A stretch of DNA of 64,000 bases from Alviniconcha marisindica (Eukaryota > Mollusca > Gastropoda > Provannidae). Made by a program: the position numbers and the translations under genes. This document shows positions 51,819 through 63,599 of the stretch, one piece after another. The notes beneath the pieces are model-generated. The model made no database searches and was not told where the DNA came from. It worked only from the letters and a program-made list of their open reading frames with translations. The stretch covers positions 1,206,001-1,270,000 of the forward strand of contig JABMCL010002470.1 of the NCBI GenBank assembly GCA_018857735.1, written 5' to 3'. Position 1 is the stretch's first letter. Every line of letters begins with the position of its first letter.

Positions 51819-53642
51819 TGTGAGCGTGTGCAAAGCAATACAACTATTAATCCTTAAAAAAAGAAATTCATTGTCTGCCTTGGACAGATAATAAGAACAA
51901 GCAAATAAAAAGTACATAAATACTTACACAGTTTCATTTACTTCATTAGAATAAAAACTTAAAACAAGTAAATGAATCTTAAATAAGACTATACATATCA
52001 GTATTCCTTACTGTCTCAGAGAAGGAAGGCAAAGTACGTAGTAGCCGATACACTACGGATGTACTCTATACCAGTACTGTATACGAAATCAGTGAAATTG
52101 CAGTGGTTACCACTGCATGAATAAACACACACATATCGCAAACTTCATCAACTCGGCATTTCACACGGGTGATGTATTCATCCGTACAATTTGGTTAGTT
52201 TGCCAATCGGTCCGTCAAAGTTACTGTAGCTATTAATTTCGTGTAGCGTGTTGTGTACGCCTTTTAATGGAGGCAGTGTGGGTACTGGGGACGCAGAAAT
52301 TAAGGTCGACGCTGCAGAGAACCCAGAGCCATGACAGGTTCTTCCATTATAAAGCATGGGGTCGATCAGGATCATGTTTTAGATGCCAGGCCTATTTACG
52401 GCCAGGAAGTAGGCCTATAGTTTCTGTAAATCAGAGTCGTTTTGTGGCTTGATAAAGGGGATTTCCCCGAAAGTTTGCACACCGTGTGTCCGTGTCAAAA
52501 TAAATAAGCGTTCGTTTGAACCTTTTGTTGTGTTTGGATCTATAGTTTCTGCCTTCCCAGTTCATTCATCTTCATTTGGCCCCAGTCCTCTTTCAACTTA
52601 AAGTGGCATGTGTGAGAACAGAGAGAAGGTGGGGGGAGGGGAAGGGGGGGGGGGGGTGGAGTTGGGTGTGGGGGGTGTTTAAGTCTGGTTTACGGGGACC
52701 CAGACGTCACTCGCTGTTTGATCAGCTGTGCTGGTGCTATGTGGATCGAAGTTTCCAAAAACGAAGTGTCGTGCGTCACGACCTGTGAATGGGACTTTTA
52801 CCTGTCATTTGATGACTTGTGCTTCAATCAGATAATTAATATCTTCGCGGTTGAATAGGTGTTTAGCACTATCAGTCGGTCAGTCTCGATAGTACTATCT
52901 TTACACACAGTGTTTTCATTGATATTTTGTTTTCTGTACGTTTCTCCAGAGATATACAACGTAACTACGAAAACGGGAATGCAGCCGTTCGCGGGAACAC
53001 TTGATATCATTCAAATGAAAGTGCTTGGCACAGTGTGCAAAACGTACTGGTTAGAACTGAACGGGCGACGCACAGACGTCTTCCATGCAGATAATGAGGA
53101 TTCCTTCTCTGGGTATATGACGCCCATGGGCGATGTAAGTAATAATAATAATAATGACGACGACGATGATAATAATAATAACAACAACAACAATGAAAAA
53201 TTGCTGTGGGTCTTTTTTTAATTTTATTTTTTATCTATCTACATATAAATATATGTGTGTGTATATCTCTCTCAACAGACAGGGCCTATAACTTATATAT
53301 GATTCAAACAGACAGGGTCTATAACTATATTTCGTTTCGAAAGTAATATTGCCGAATTCCGCCTGCGGGAAGACGGTTAGACTGATAACTGGCTTTTCTG
53401 ACTGCTAAACAAATAAACAAACACAACAACAACAACAAAACCCCACAAACAGCAATGTTGATTTGAACTCTAATGAATCTTACAACAGGTAAAAACAGTT
53501 ATATTTCGGAGACTGTTAAACTCTAAGCACTGGAACTTGAGGGTGGGAGACAAATGGTATGTTGACTGGGTGACAATTCAGAACATCCAAAGACCCAACC
53601 AAAAGACGTGGAAGGCCGACTTCGGAAAGTGGCTCAACAAAC
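47160..53642 (+). CDS. Secreted small protein with one PLAT/LH2-like domain (3' end open)
   Basis: Five plus-strand exons join in phase (67, 85, 44, 185 and 154 nt). Residues 1-23 are a signal peptide with a LAGLLLLSILV core and a likely cut after VMGA. Residues about 24-66 are a basic/His linker. Residues 68-178 fit a PLAT/LH2 beta-sandwich: YNVTTKTG, AGTLDIIQMKVLG, an F/W-rich core, WYVDWVTIQ and a closing W..DFGKWL. PLAT domains bind lipids or protein partners in lipases, lipoxygenases and polycystins. A stand-alone secreted PLAT is less usual, and no lipase triad is present. The last visible donor leaves one base over, so at least one more exon exists, possibly at 63476-63547. Exons 2 and 3 rest mainly on phase agreement. 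Confidence 0.72.
47418..47734 (-). mobile_element. SINE family A, copy 8
   Basis: Reverse-strand full-length copy in intron 1 of the PLAT gene, with an internal poly-G tract at 47478-47492. Confidence 0.82.
48127..48600 (+). mobile_element. SINE family B, copy 2 (long form)
   Basis: Head with tagttcagtggttaggg and gttcgagtccc, body cttctccagggtcaactttc and cacgtaaaagatcc, 3' part gtggatattcaaaaacacgc and gagaatagcgctatataaac, then an A-rich end. Inside intron 1 of the PLAT gene. Confidence 0.82.
48840..48952. repeat. (AC)n microsatellite
   Basis: AC run directly before the 39-bp satellite. Confidence 0.96.
48960..50288. repeat. 39-bp minisatellite, about 34 copies, abutting PLAT exon 2
   Basis: Unit gacattctacattgacaaga + catttctgatcgttgtgtc. 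Some units have lost 2-4 bases. The last unit merges into the exon 2 acceptor (gtcgacag). 39 is a multiple of 3, giving a false 13-residue repeat protein. Confidence 0.95.
50290..50374 (+). CDS. PLAT gene exon 2 (linker)
   Basis: Encodes ADHTLSKSGYFKNG onward to QKRSTND with a strong gtaagt donor. Its acceptor gtcgacag is formed at the last unit of the 39-bp satellite, with almost no pyrimidine tract. Confidence 0.6.
50630..51060. repeat. (GT)n/(GTGC)n microsatellite cluster
   Basis: GT runs with GC, TGTT and GCGT variants over 430 bp; ends 54 bp before exon 3 of the PLAT gene. Confidence 0.95.
51114..51157 (+). CDS. PLAT gene exon 3 (44-nt short exon)
   Basis: Encodes TGATTPFCQMKKRIM in the phase set by exon 2 and hands one base to exon 4. 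Acceptor gcgcacag after ctcttttctgttttc, donor gtaagct. Confidence 0.6.
51412..51832. repeat. (GTGA)n-(GT)n-(GTGC)n microsatellite cluster
   Basis: GTGG and GTGA repeats, then long GT with GGT breaks, then GTGC. Confidence 0.95.
51840..52435. other. PLAT intron 3, unique part
   Basis: No exon or repeat family recognised. A G-rich tract is at 52629-52672. Confidence 0.4.
52436..52535 (+). mobile_element. Retroelement 3' end, copy 2
   Basis: gataaaggggatttccccga hairpin, then aaaataaataagcgttcg and ccttttgttgtgtttgga. Confidence 0.55.
52950..53134 (+). CDS. PLAT gene exon 4 (PLAT N-terminal half)
   Basis: Encodes EIYNVTTKTGMQPFAG onward to SGYMTPMGD. Acceptor tttctccag and donor gtaagt, the donor running straight into an (AAT)n tract. 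Confidence 0.85.
53489..53642 (+). CDS. PLAT gene exon 5 (PLAT C-terminal half)
   Basis: Encodes VKTVIFRRLLNSKHWN onward to ADFGKWLNK, with acceptor acaacag and donor gtaagt. WYVDWVTI is the typical PLAT strand motif. One base carries over. Confidence 0.85.
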
Positions 53643-53672
53643 GTAAGTACAAAGATCATGGACCATTTCATG

Positions 53673-53673
<1 letters not shown>

Positions 53674-53748
<75 letters not shown>

Positions 53749-53843
53749 CGCGCGTGTGTGTGTACGTGCGTGCGTTAGTGCGTGTGTGTGCATGTGTGTG
53801 CGTGCGTGCTCATGTGTTTGTGTGGGTGCGTGCGTGCGTTAAT

Positions 53844-53921
<78 letters not shown>

Positions 53922-54156
53922 TCACGCACACACACACGCACACATACGCACGCGCACACACACACACACACACACCACCACGCACGCACCACGCACGCAC
54001 GCACCAGCGCGCACGCACGCACGCACGCACGCACGCACAATCACTAACACACACACACACAGTCACTAACACACACACACGCACGCACTGCACGCACGCA
54101 CACACACGCACACACTGAGACAATCGCTAACACACATACGCACACACACACACAAA

Positions 54157-54252
<96 letters not shown>
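53674..54252. repeat. (GT)n then (AC)n microsatellite cluster, inverted layout
   Basis: GT/GTGC runs at 53674-53918 are followed by AC/GCAC runs at 53928-54252, so the single strand could fold into a long GT:AC hairpin. Confidence 0.95.
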
Positions 54253-54253
<1 letters not shown>

Positions 54254-54339
54254 CCGAAAATATTGTGAACTCTGTTTCCCGGATCAATCTAATAGGTAAA
54301 TATCGCTTCCAGTATCTGTGCAGCAGGGATGGGCATATG

Positions 54340-54975
54340 GCTGGCATTGCCTGTTGGTTGTCATTTCATAACATCAAACTCGCCAATACAGTTCGCAACC
54401 TAGGTGTCTGTCTTGATCATACTCTCCCTTTCCAAGAGCAAATCTCCTCTGTTTGTCGTATATGCTATCTGGATCCTCGTCTGATTTGTGCAATATGCCA
54501 CTATCTGTCCGAAGATGTCACCAAAAAACTATTGTGAGCGTTTGTTCTTTCAAGACTAGGTTATTGCAACTCGCTTTTGGCGGGCCGTCCTGAGCATCTT
54601 CTTTCTAAAATCCAAAAGGTACAGAACAATGCTGCAGGACTCATTTTCAAAACAACCAGAAGCGCCCACGTCACTCCTATGCTTCATTCTCTTCACTGGC
54701 TACCTACTGAACAGAGGATCGAATACAAGTTGTCTTTGCTGTGCTTTAAGCATTTCTCATCAGGCTCCCATCTGCCTTTCAGAACTTCTCCACCTTTACA
54801 CTCCTTCCCGGCAGCTCCGCTCTTCTACAGACACCCGAGTGTTCAGAATACCATCCTTCCGAACAGCGCTCTTTCTCTTACCAGGCTCAAGTTATCTGGA
54901 ACCAGCTCCTTGTTTTTGTCCGTCATTCTACCTCTGTCAGTTCTTTCAGATCTTCCTTGAAAAACCCCTTTTTTT
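54340..54975 (+). pseudogene. Dead LINE fragment, CR1/L2-like reverse transcriptase C-terminus
   Basis: Reads NTVRNLGVCLDHTLPFQEQ, then after an in-frame TGA continues AFVLSRLGYCNSLLAG, KVQNNAAG, HSLHWLP, and after a frameshift LHLYTPSRQLRSS and FRIPSFRT. These are the conserved C-terminal blocks of CR1/L2-type non-LTR reverse transcriptases. At least one stop and two frameshifts show it is not functional. It is 5'-truncated, as LINE copies usually are. Confidence 0.88.
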
Positions 54976-55069
54976 TAATTTTTAGGTCGAAGTGTAGAAA
55001 AACAAACAAGTAGTTAACTGTTGAGGCGTTCTATTTAGATCTGGAAGACGTTCAACAGAGTAAATCTGA

Positions 55070-55072
<3 letters not shown>

Positions 55073-55103
<31 letters not shown>
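55073..55103. repeat. Poly-G tract (~31 bp)
   Basis: Unbroken G run; followed by (GT)n/(GTGC)n at 55170-55249. Confidence 0.95.
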
Positions 55104-55105
<2 letters not shown>

Positions 55106-55165
55106 CATTATTATGTTGTTTCTTAAAAAAACTTTTCTTCAGTCCCTTTGCCCTGATACACGACT

Positions 55166-55201
<36 letters not shown>

Positions 55202-55694
55202 GCGTGCGTGCGTGCGTGCGTGCGCGTGCGTGCGTGCGTGTGTGTGTGTTCATGTTATATGTGTTGAATTTTGAAAATGTGTGCATTTAAAGAATGTGTA
55301 AGCGCTTAGGGCCTGTGCGGGTTAGGCGCTCTAAATATCAGTTATTATTAACATTTCGGACACTCAACAAAAGATGTCGGTGACTAAATCAGACACTCCA
55401 GTTGGTTGTTTACCGTGACTCACATAGGTTACAAGTTTCGTCTTTCAATGACAAGGCAAAGAACCGAGACATATGTCTACGTTACTTTCAACGTTTTCTC
55501 TGACATTACTACGAGTTGACAATGGCATTCGTTGAGTCGGAAACAGTTTCTTTGGATTTGTATGATTTATGTTGGTTGTTATGACGTTTGACAAACTTCA
55601 GTACATCGCCAACACAACTCGCCTTCCTGATGTCGAGTCGCCATCAAGTCATGGTGTGAATCGTGTGATTCTACGGAAAAAAAGTATTAAAAAA

Positions 55695-55855
55695 AGCAAA
55701 CTGTTAGTGTAATTTGTGTTTCATTTAGTGTAATTTATATTTCATTTAGTGCAAATTTTCTTTCATTTAGTGTAATTTATATTTCATTTAGTGTAATTTT
55801 TTATATTTCTTTTAGTGTTATTTAGTGTAATTTATATTTCATTTAGTGTGATACT
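55695..55855. repeat. ~20-25-bp T-rich tandem repeat
   Basis: Recurring tttcatttagtgtaatttat. Confidence 0.85.
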
Positions 55856-55889
55856 TCTATGCTTGGGTTCCCCTTTAACACTGAAAACA

Positions 55890-56395
55890 AGAGTTGATCA
55901 GTAGTCGGTGATTTTAAAGTCAAACAAAAGAGTTGATCAATAGTCGCTGATTTTAAAGTCAAACAACAGAGTTGATCAGTAGTCGCTGATTTTAAAGTCG
56001 AAACAACAGAGTTGATCAGTAGTCGCTGATTTTAAAGTCAAACAACAGAGTTGATTAGTAGTCCTGATTTTAAAGTCAAACAACAGAGTTGATTAGTAGT
56101 CCCTGATTTTAAAGTCAAACAACAGAGTTGATCAGTAGTCGGTGATTTTAAAGTCAAACAAAAGAGTTGATCAGTAGTCGCTGATTTTAAAGTCAAACAA
56201 CAGAGTTGATCAGTAATCGCTGATTTTAAAGTCGAAACAACAGAGTTGATCAGTAGTCGCTGATTTTAAAGTCAAACAACAGAGTTGATCAGTAGTCACC
56301 GATTTTAAAGTCGAAACAACAGAACTGATCAGTAGTCGCTGATTTCAACGTCAAAACAACAGAGTTGATCGGTAGTCGCTGATTCGAACGTGAAA
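55890..56395. repeat. ~37-bp minisatellite, about 13 copies
   Basis: Unit agagttgatcagtagtcgct + gattttaaagtcaaacaac. Confidence 0.93.
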
Positions 56396-56629
56396 AATGA
56401 TGGTGATGAAAATAATTGTATGTGCAGCCAGAATTCCCTACAGTGCATCTGCGTATGCAATATAGTGCCATCGTCAGTATGGTTGGCTGTAGTGAGCATT
56501 TGGACCTTGAATAACCGGACTTCACACGTACCATCCACTGGACCATGCCTTGAATAACTGCCGCCTGGACTATGCCTTGTGTAACGGGTTCTTGCCTACT
56601 GCCACTCTAACCCTGCATTGTATAACGGC

Positions 56630-57065
56630 TCTTTCATCGCTCTTGTTACTGTCGTTCTTTTTGCTACTGCTCTTCTTGCTGTTCTTGTTACTGTCGTTCT
56701 TTTTGCTACTGCTCTGCTTGCTGTTCTTGTTACTGCTGGTGTTGTTACTGCTGATATGTTACTGCTGCTCTTGTTGTTACTGCTGCTCTTGTTGTTACTG
56801 CTATTCTTGTGATTGCTGATTTGTTGTCACTGCTGTTTTTGTCGTTACTGCTGTTCACGTCGTTACTGCTGTTTATGTCGTTACTGCTGTTTATGTCGTT
56901 ACTGCTGTTCTTGTTGTTGCTGCTGTTCTTGTTACTTCTGTTCGTGTTACTGCTGATCTTGTTGTCATTGCTGTTCCTGTCGTTACTGCTGTTCTTACTG
57001 TTACTGCTGGTCTTGTTCTTACTGCTGTTCTTGTTACTGGTGATCTTGTCATTGCTGGTCCTGTC
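56630..57065. repeat. CTG/TTG-type minisatellite, left part
   Basis: Units of 15-21 bp around ttgttactgctgttcttgt. Continues at 57550 on the far side of a SINE. Confidence 0.88.
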
Positions 57066-57546
57066 ATTATTATTATTATTCATAGCTTTTATACAGCGCT
57101 ATTCTCTGCTCTCAAGCAGACTCACTGCGCACACTGGCATGTGATTCTGAATGAGTGACTGTATCCTTTTATAGCGCGTATTATTAATATCCACGGAAGT
57201 GGTGTACTGGTAACGCTCAGTGGATGTTGCATGGCTGGTGCCACGTGAAATGCTGCCGTTTCGGCACAAGTTCTGTGTACACCATTCAACCATGCATCAG
57301 GTTACAGTGTCACTTCATTCAAAACCACATAGGTAGGGTGTATGCGTGTTTAGCTGTAACCTGCACCTGCACTGGGATCTTTTACGTGCTACTACGGTAA
57401 CACGGGGGTGGAACGGATACCGAAATAAGAGTCAGCACAGAAAGTTGACACTGGAGAAGAAAATTCTCCAGCCGCTCCTGCAGGGATTCGAACCCTCGAC
57501 CTTCCAATCACGAGTCCGGCGCTCTAACCACTGAGCTATCCCGCTC
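57066..57546 (-). mobile_element. SINE family B, copy 3, inserted inside a minisatellite
   Basis: Reverse-strand full copy, from (ATT)n and tatacagcgctattctc to the head ctaaccactgagctatcc. The same tgttactgctg-type minisatellite stands on both sides, so the SINE appears to have inserted into it. Confidence 0.85.
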
Positions 57547-57549
57547 CCC

Positions 57550-58060
57550 ATTCATTACTGCTGTACTCGTCGCTACTGCTGTTCTTATTGTTACTGCTGA
57601 TCTGGTTGTTACTGCTGATCTTGTTGTCACTGCTAGTCCTGTCGTTACTGCTGTTCTTATTGTCACTGCTGAACTGGTTGTTACTGCTGATCTTGTTGTC
57701 ACTGCTGGTCCTGTCGTTACTGCTGTTCTTATTGTTACTGCTGGTCTGGTTGTTACTTCTGTTACTTCTGATTTTGTTGTCATTGCTGTCCTTGTTGTTA
57801 CTGCTGTTCTCGTCGTCACTGCTGTTCTTGTTACTGCTGTTCTTGTGGGTAGTGCTCATCTTCTTGCTATTGTTGTTCTGGTCGTTATTGCTGTATTTGT
57901 TGTTACTGCACTTCTTGCTTCTCTTGTTACTGCTGGTCTTGTCACTGTTCTAGTTGTTACTGCTCTTGTTTCTATTGCTACTGCTGTTCCCGCCATGGAT
58001 GTTCTAGTTTTTACTGCTCTTCTTGCTGTTTTGTTGTTACTGCTGTTCGTGTTGTTGTTG
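57550..58060. repeat. CTG/TTG-type minisatellite, right part
   Basis: Same units as 56630-57065. Confidence 0.88.
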
Positions 58061-58107
58061 CTCCACTTGCAGTGTTTGGTGATACTGCTGTTCTAGCTTT
58101 TTACTAT

Positions 58108-58109
58108 CT

Positions 58110-58206
<97 letters not shown>

Positions 58207-58217
58207 ACATGACCACG

Positions 58218-58302
<85 letters not shown>

Positions 58303-58315
58303 ACACACACACACA

Positions 58316-58370
<55 letters not shown>
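58108..58370. repeat. (AC)n microsatellite, ~260 bp
   Basis: AC with a few CACC and GCAC breaks. Confidence 0.97.
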
Positions 58371-58372
<2 letters not shown>

Positions 58373-58974
58373 TGAATCTTCTAATATCGAACATGTAATG
58401 TTGTATATTGGTTGCATAATTGACATTGGCATGGCTTATGCCATTCATATTGGTATCTTTATAATCATGGTATTTATCATATGTCAAAAATACGTTGACT
58501 GGACTGCTACCCTGGTGTGGACATGAATCTTTGAGAAATGTGCGAGAAAGCGAGAAAGTGCGGGTGAACGGACACGCATGCAATGTGGTAGTTTCAAAAT
58601 ACTGACATCTCGGGCAAGCACGCGCACAATATCTATTATTATCAAGCCTATTATAATCACCGCTGAGTCAATGGTGAGTTATCCTTGAGCGGAACGTGTC
58701 TGGCTGTCGACCAAAACCCAAACCGGATGTTTCCAGGTTGAATTCTCTTGCTAACGTTCCTGTTTTCAGGAGCTTTCCCAAAGTTGGTGTTAACCGGCAA
58801 ATTCCGGTCAAGATCAGCATATACCGGAATCAATTCAGCAGTCGGTTAGACTTACCGGTGGTTATTCATGTTGTTTGACCGGTTCTCAATAATAAAACTA
58901 AACAAACAACACAAATGACGTTGAGGAGGCCGTCGGCTACCTGATAATGGCGGCAGGACACGACGGAGGCGAAG

Positions 58975-59265
58975 GTCGTCGGTGACAACGGTGTGATGTG
59001 GGTCGACGATGACAACGGTGTGATGTGGGTCAACGATGACAACGGTGTGATGTGGGTCGACGATGACAACGGTGTGATGTGGGTCGACGATGACAATGGT
59101 GTGATGTGGGTCGTCGGTGACAACTGTATGACAAAGGTTGTCGGTGACAACGGTGAGACGAGGGTCGTCGGTGACAACGGTGTCGGTGACAATGGTGTGA
59201 CGAGGGTCGTCGGTGACAACAGTGTCGGTGACTACGGTGTGACGAGGGTACTCGGTGACAACTGA
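58975..59265. repeat. 27-bp minisatellite, about 10 copies
   Basis: Unit gtcgacgatgacaacggtgt + gatgtgg, then a 27/15-bp variant (gtcggtgacaacggtgt). Encodes only artefactual 9-residue repeats. Confidence 0.92.
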
Positions 59266-59324
59266 TATCCGATTCTCCCTTTCCCTTCCCCTCCGCCCCC
59301 CCCCCTCTCTCTCTCTCCACACCC

Positions 59325-59356
59325 ACACACCACACACACACACGCACACACACCAC

Positions 59357-59452
<96 letters not shown>
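59325..59452. repeat. (AC)n microsatellite
   Basis: Followed by diverged ACAC/ACAG to 59505. Confidence 0.96.
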
Positions 59453-59453
<1 letters not shown>

Positions 59454-59734
59454 AACTAACATACACACAGACACATAGACACACACAGACACACACACGC
59501 AGAATCATATCTGACTCTGCAGTAGGCCTGCCAGCAAAAAATTAAAACTAGACCTATCGCTGTTGCCATCTGCTTGAAGTGGAGTTTCACGCTTCGCGAG
59601 AGGGGCTTTAGTTGACACAATCAAGACCGGTTTGAACATTCTTCCAAGCACTGGACACATAAATAACTTCGCTGAACCCAAACCAGGTAAATGTCTTAGT
59701 TCCACATCTCATTGTTCACCGTTTAACTGTTGTT

Positions 59735-59805
59735 GTTCAGGTGTCGTTTTGTAGCTTGATAAAGATTACCCCGAAAATTCGCATGCTGAGTTTTTGTGCT
59801 GGGGC
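59735..59805 (+). mobile_element. Retroelement 3' end, copy 3 (short)
   Basis: tttgtagcttgataaagatt and accccgaaaattcgcatgc; the AATAAA tail is missing. Confidence 0.45.
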
Positions 59806-62085
59806 GGGAAATAGGGGACATATGAAGGGCGGGGATAGTTGCCGCGGCGGGAAATAGGGGACATGTGAAGGACGGGGATAGCAGCCGTGGCGGGAAATAG
59901 GGGACATGTGAAGGGCGGGGATAGTTGCCGGGGCGGGAAATAAGGGACATGTGTAGGATGGGGATTATAGCTGGTGCGGGAAATAGCGGACCGGTGAAGG
60001 GCGGGGATAATTGCCGGGGCGGGAAATAGTGGATATGTGTATGACGGGGATAGTAGCCGGGGCGGGAATAGGGGACATGTGAAGGACGGGGATAGTAGCT
60101 GGGACGGGAAATAGGGGAAGTATGAGGGGCGGAAGAAGGGGGCAGTGACTGTAAGTGGAACGGGAAATAGGGAACTGGGGATTGGCGGGAAATAGGGAGG
60201 TGAGGGATGGGAATAGTAACTGGGCTGGGAAGTAGGGGAATAGTAACTGAGCTGGGAAGTAGGGGAATAGTAACTGGGCTGGGAAGTAGGGGAATAGTAA
60301 CTGGGCTGGGAAGTAGGGGAATAGTGACTGGATGGAAGTAGGGGAATAGTAACTGAGCTGGGAAGTAGGGGAATAGTAACTGGCTGGAAGTAGGGGAATA
60401 GTAACTGAGCTGGGAAGTAGGGGAATAGTAACTGGAAGTTCTGGGAAGTAGGGGAATAGTAACTGAGCTGGGAAGTAGGGGAATAGTAACTGAGCTGGGA
60501 AGTAGGGGAATAGCTTGGAATTAACTGGGCTGGGAAGTAGGGGAATGTAATGAGCTGGTAAGTAGGGAATGACTGCTGGGAAGTAGGGGAATAGTAACTG
60601 GTTTAGAAGTAGGGGAATAGTAACTGAGCTGGGAAGTAGGGGAATAGTAACTGGGCTGGGAAGTAGGGGGAATAGTAACTGGGTTTAGAAGTAGGGGAAT
60701 AGTAACTGAGCTGGGAAGTAGGGGAATAGTAACTGAGCTGGGAAGTAGGGGGAATAGTGACTGGGTTTAGAAGTAGGGGAATAGTAACTGAGCTGGGAAG
60801 TAGGGGAATAGTAACTGGCTGGGAAGTAGGAGGGAATAGTGACTGGGTTTAGAAGTAGGGGAATAGTAACTGAGCTGGGAAGTAGGGGAATAGTAACTGA
60901 GGCTGGGAAGTAGGGGGAATAGTAGACTGGGAATAAGGAAGTAGGGGAATAGTAATGGGCTGGGAAGTAGGGGAAAGTAATGGGCGGGAAGTAGGTGGGG
61001 AAAGGGAGTGGGTTTAAGGAGGGGAAGTATGGGCGGGAATAGTAACTGAGGGAAGAGGGGAATAGAGGGCTGGGAAGTAGGGGAATAAATGAGTGGGAAG
61101 TAGGGAAAGTATGGGCTGGGAAGTAGGGCGAAGGTAATGAGATGGGAGCGGGGATAGTAGCTGGGTCGGAAAAGGGGAAGTGAAGAGGGGAGGGGGAATA
61201 GTAGACTGGGCCGGAAAAGGGGAAGGGGGAAGAGAGGCGGGGATAGTGGGGCGGGGAAGTGAGGGGAAGGTGAAGAGGGACGGGATAGTAGGTGGGGCCG
61301 GAAAAGGGGAAGGGGTGAAGGAGAGGGGCAGGAAATGGGGCGGGGAAGTAGAGGGTCGAAAACGGTGAGGGGTGAAGGAAGAGGGCGGGGATAGTAGTGG
61401 GGCGGGAAAAAGGGTGAAGGGGTGAAGGAGAGGGGCGAGGAAATGGGGCGGGGATAGTAGACGGGTCCAGAAAAAGGTGAGGGGTGAAGGAGAGGGGCGG
61501 GGATAGTAGGTGGGTCCGGAAAAGGGTGAAGGGGTGAAGGAGAGGGGCGAGGAAATGGGGCGGGGATAGTAGACGGGTCCAGAAAAAGGTGAAGGGGTGA
61601 AGGAGAGGGGCGGGGATAGTAGTGGGGCGGAAAAAGGGTGAGGGGTGAAGGAGAGGGGCCGGGGATAGAGTGGGGGGGAAAAGGGTGAAGGGGTGAAGGA
61701 GAGGGGCGAGGAAATTGGGCGGGGATAGTAGACGGGTCCAGAAAAAGGTGATGGGGTGAAGAAGAGGGGCGGGGATAGTAGCTGGGGCGGGAAAAAGGGT
61801 GAAGGGGTGAAGGAGAGGGGCGAGGAAATGGGGCGGGGCTAGTAGACGGGTCCAGAAAAAGGTGATGGGGTGAAGAAGAGGGGCGGGGATAGTAGCTGGG
61901 GCTAGAAAAGGGTGAAGGGGTGAAGGAGAGGGGCGAGGAAATGGGGCGGGAATAGTAGACGGGTCAGGAAAAAGGTGATGGGGTGAAGGAGAGGGGCGGG
62001 GATAGTAGTTGGGGCGGGAAAAAGGGTGAAGGGGTGAAGGAGAGGGGCGGGGAAAGGCGGACAGTGTAGCAGGTGAAGGGTGAAT
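59800..62085. repeat. G/A-rich minisatellite complex, 2.3 kb
   Basis: Three adjoining types: ~43 bp (gcgggaaataggggacatgt), ~24 bp (ctgggaagtaggggaatagt) and ~50-80 bp (gaggggcggggatagtag + gggtgaaggggtgaagga). The plus strand has very little C over the whole block. Confidence 0.93.
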
Positions 62086-62366
62086 AGGGAGACCGGGAAA
62101 CTGCATTGACATCATTTCGGGCCACCGAGTTCTGCTTGGCGTTTTCCGCGGTGTACATTAACGATGTAACCTGTGCCGCTTGTCCGTGCACACAAAAAAA
62201 ACGCCATTCGAAACGTGGGAACAAACTCGAGCGGGGATAGTAATTTAAAACCGGAGCAAAAAAACAACAAAAAAACAAAAACAAAAAAACAAAGAAGAGA
62301 GAAAAAAAAGGTGGTTCCACAATGGGAGATTCCGTGCTGCATTATTGATGCTCACGGTTACCGTGG

Positions 62367-62369
<3 letters not shown>

Positions 62370-62425
<56 letters not shown>

Positions 62426-62608
62426 TACGGATGATTTAATCATTTAGGCCATTGCCCCTCATGAAGGGGTGCAGGTGGATGACCTGCCACCTCACAGTAA
62501 TACTATACTTGAATTATGACATTGAAATGCTACGCAACTTAAAGGCTTTGTACAAATACACTGACAGATTTCTCACAATATTTTCATTGGTGGATGCCAG
62601 CAGCAGGC

Positions 62609-62685
<77 letters not shown>
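62370..62685. repeat. Two (GA)n microsatellites
   Basis: 62370-62421 and 62618-62683, separated by a unique stretch of ~195 bp. Confidence 0.95.
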
Positions 62686-62687
<2 letters not shown>

Positions 62688-62949
62688 ACAAAATTAATTT
62701 AAAAAAGGGCGAGAGGGAGAGCACCGCCTGTTGACATGCGCGGTAATGTTGATTGTCGTTTTCACTCAGTGTTATCAGAAAAGGAAATCACCCAGAACAA
62801 AATATTTCAAGCCAAACGAAAAGCACCTTGACGTTGACGATGCACAGCAATTCGCCAATGAGCAGAACATGTTCTATGCACGTTTTGATTAGACAGTGAC
62901 TTTTTTGCAGAGCAAAGGACTGCATTGGAACGTATGAGGGAAAATGTGT

Positions 62950-63298
<349 letters not shown>

Positions 63299-63348
63299 AA
63301 TACTTTATTACACAAGGATAAAGATTTAAGCACGAGTTGGCTTTTTGC

Positions 63349-63353
<5 letters not shown>

Positions 63354-63445
<92 letters not shown>
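63354..63445. repeat. (GA)n microsatellite
   Basis: Ends 30 bp before the candidate PLAT exon 6. Confidence 0.97.
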
Positions 63446-63447
<2 letters not shown>

Positions 63448-63475
63448 ATACCGGGTTCCACAGCGCCTTCCAAAG

Positions 63476-63547
63476 GTGACCAAAATTACTGCACTTGGGT
63501 GGATAGCAACGGCGAGTACGTTGAAAATCCAAGAAAACGTTACTGCA
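63476..63547 (+). CDS. Possible PLAT gene exon 6
   Basis: In the phase left by exon 5, this stretch reads DQNYCTWVDSNGEYVENP then RKRYC with a gtgagt donor. It has two Cys and looks protein-like. The acceptor (ccttccaaag) is modest and the intron would be 9.8 kb and nearly all repeats. A second acceptor 17 bases upstream is also phase-compatible but gives a less protein-like reading. Confidence 0.35.
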
Positions 63548-63599
63548 GTGAGTCGTTTTGTTCTAGAGTTACAGCATCACTTGCAGAACCTCTGGACTG

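Noticed and set aside
50345..51843. Cys/Val or His/Thr repeat frames on both strands
   Set aside because: Translations of (GT)n and (AC)n microsatellites; only the two short PLAT exons within the region are retained.
60685..62115. 476-codon Pro/Ser/His-rich minus-strand frame
   Set aside because: Reads the G/A-rich minisatellites; composition follows the DNA repeat and there is no start context or splice support.
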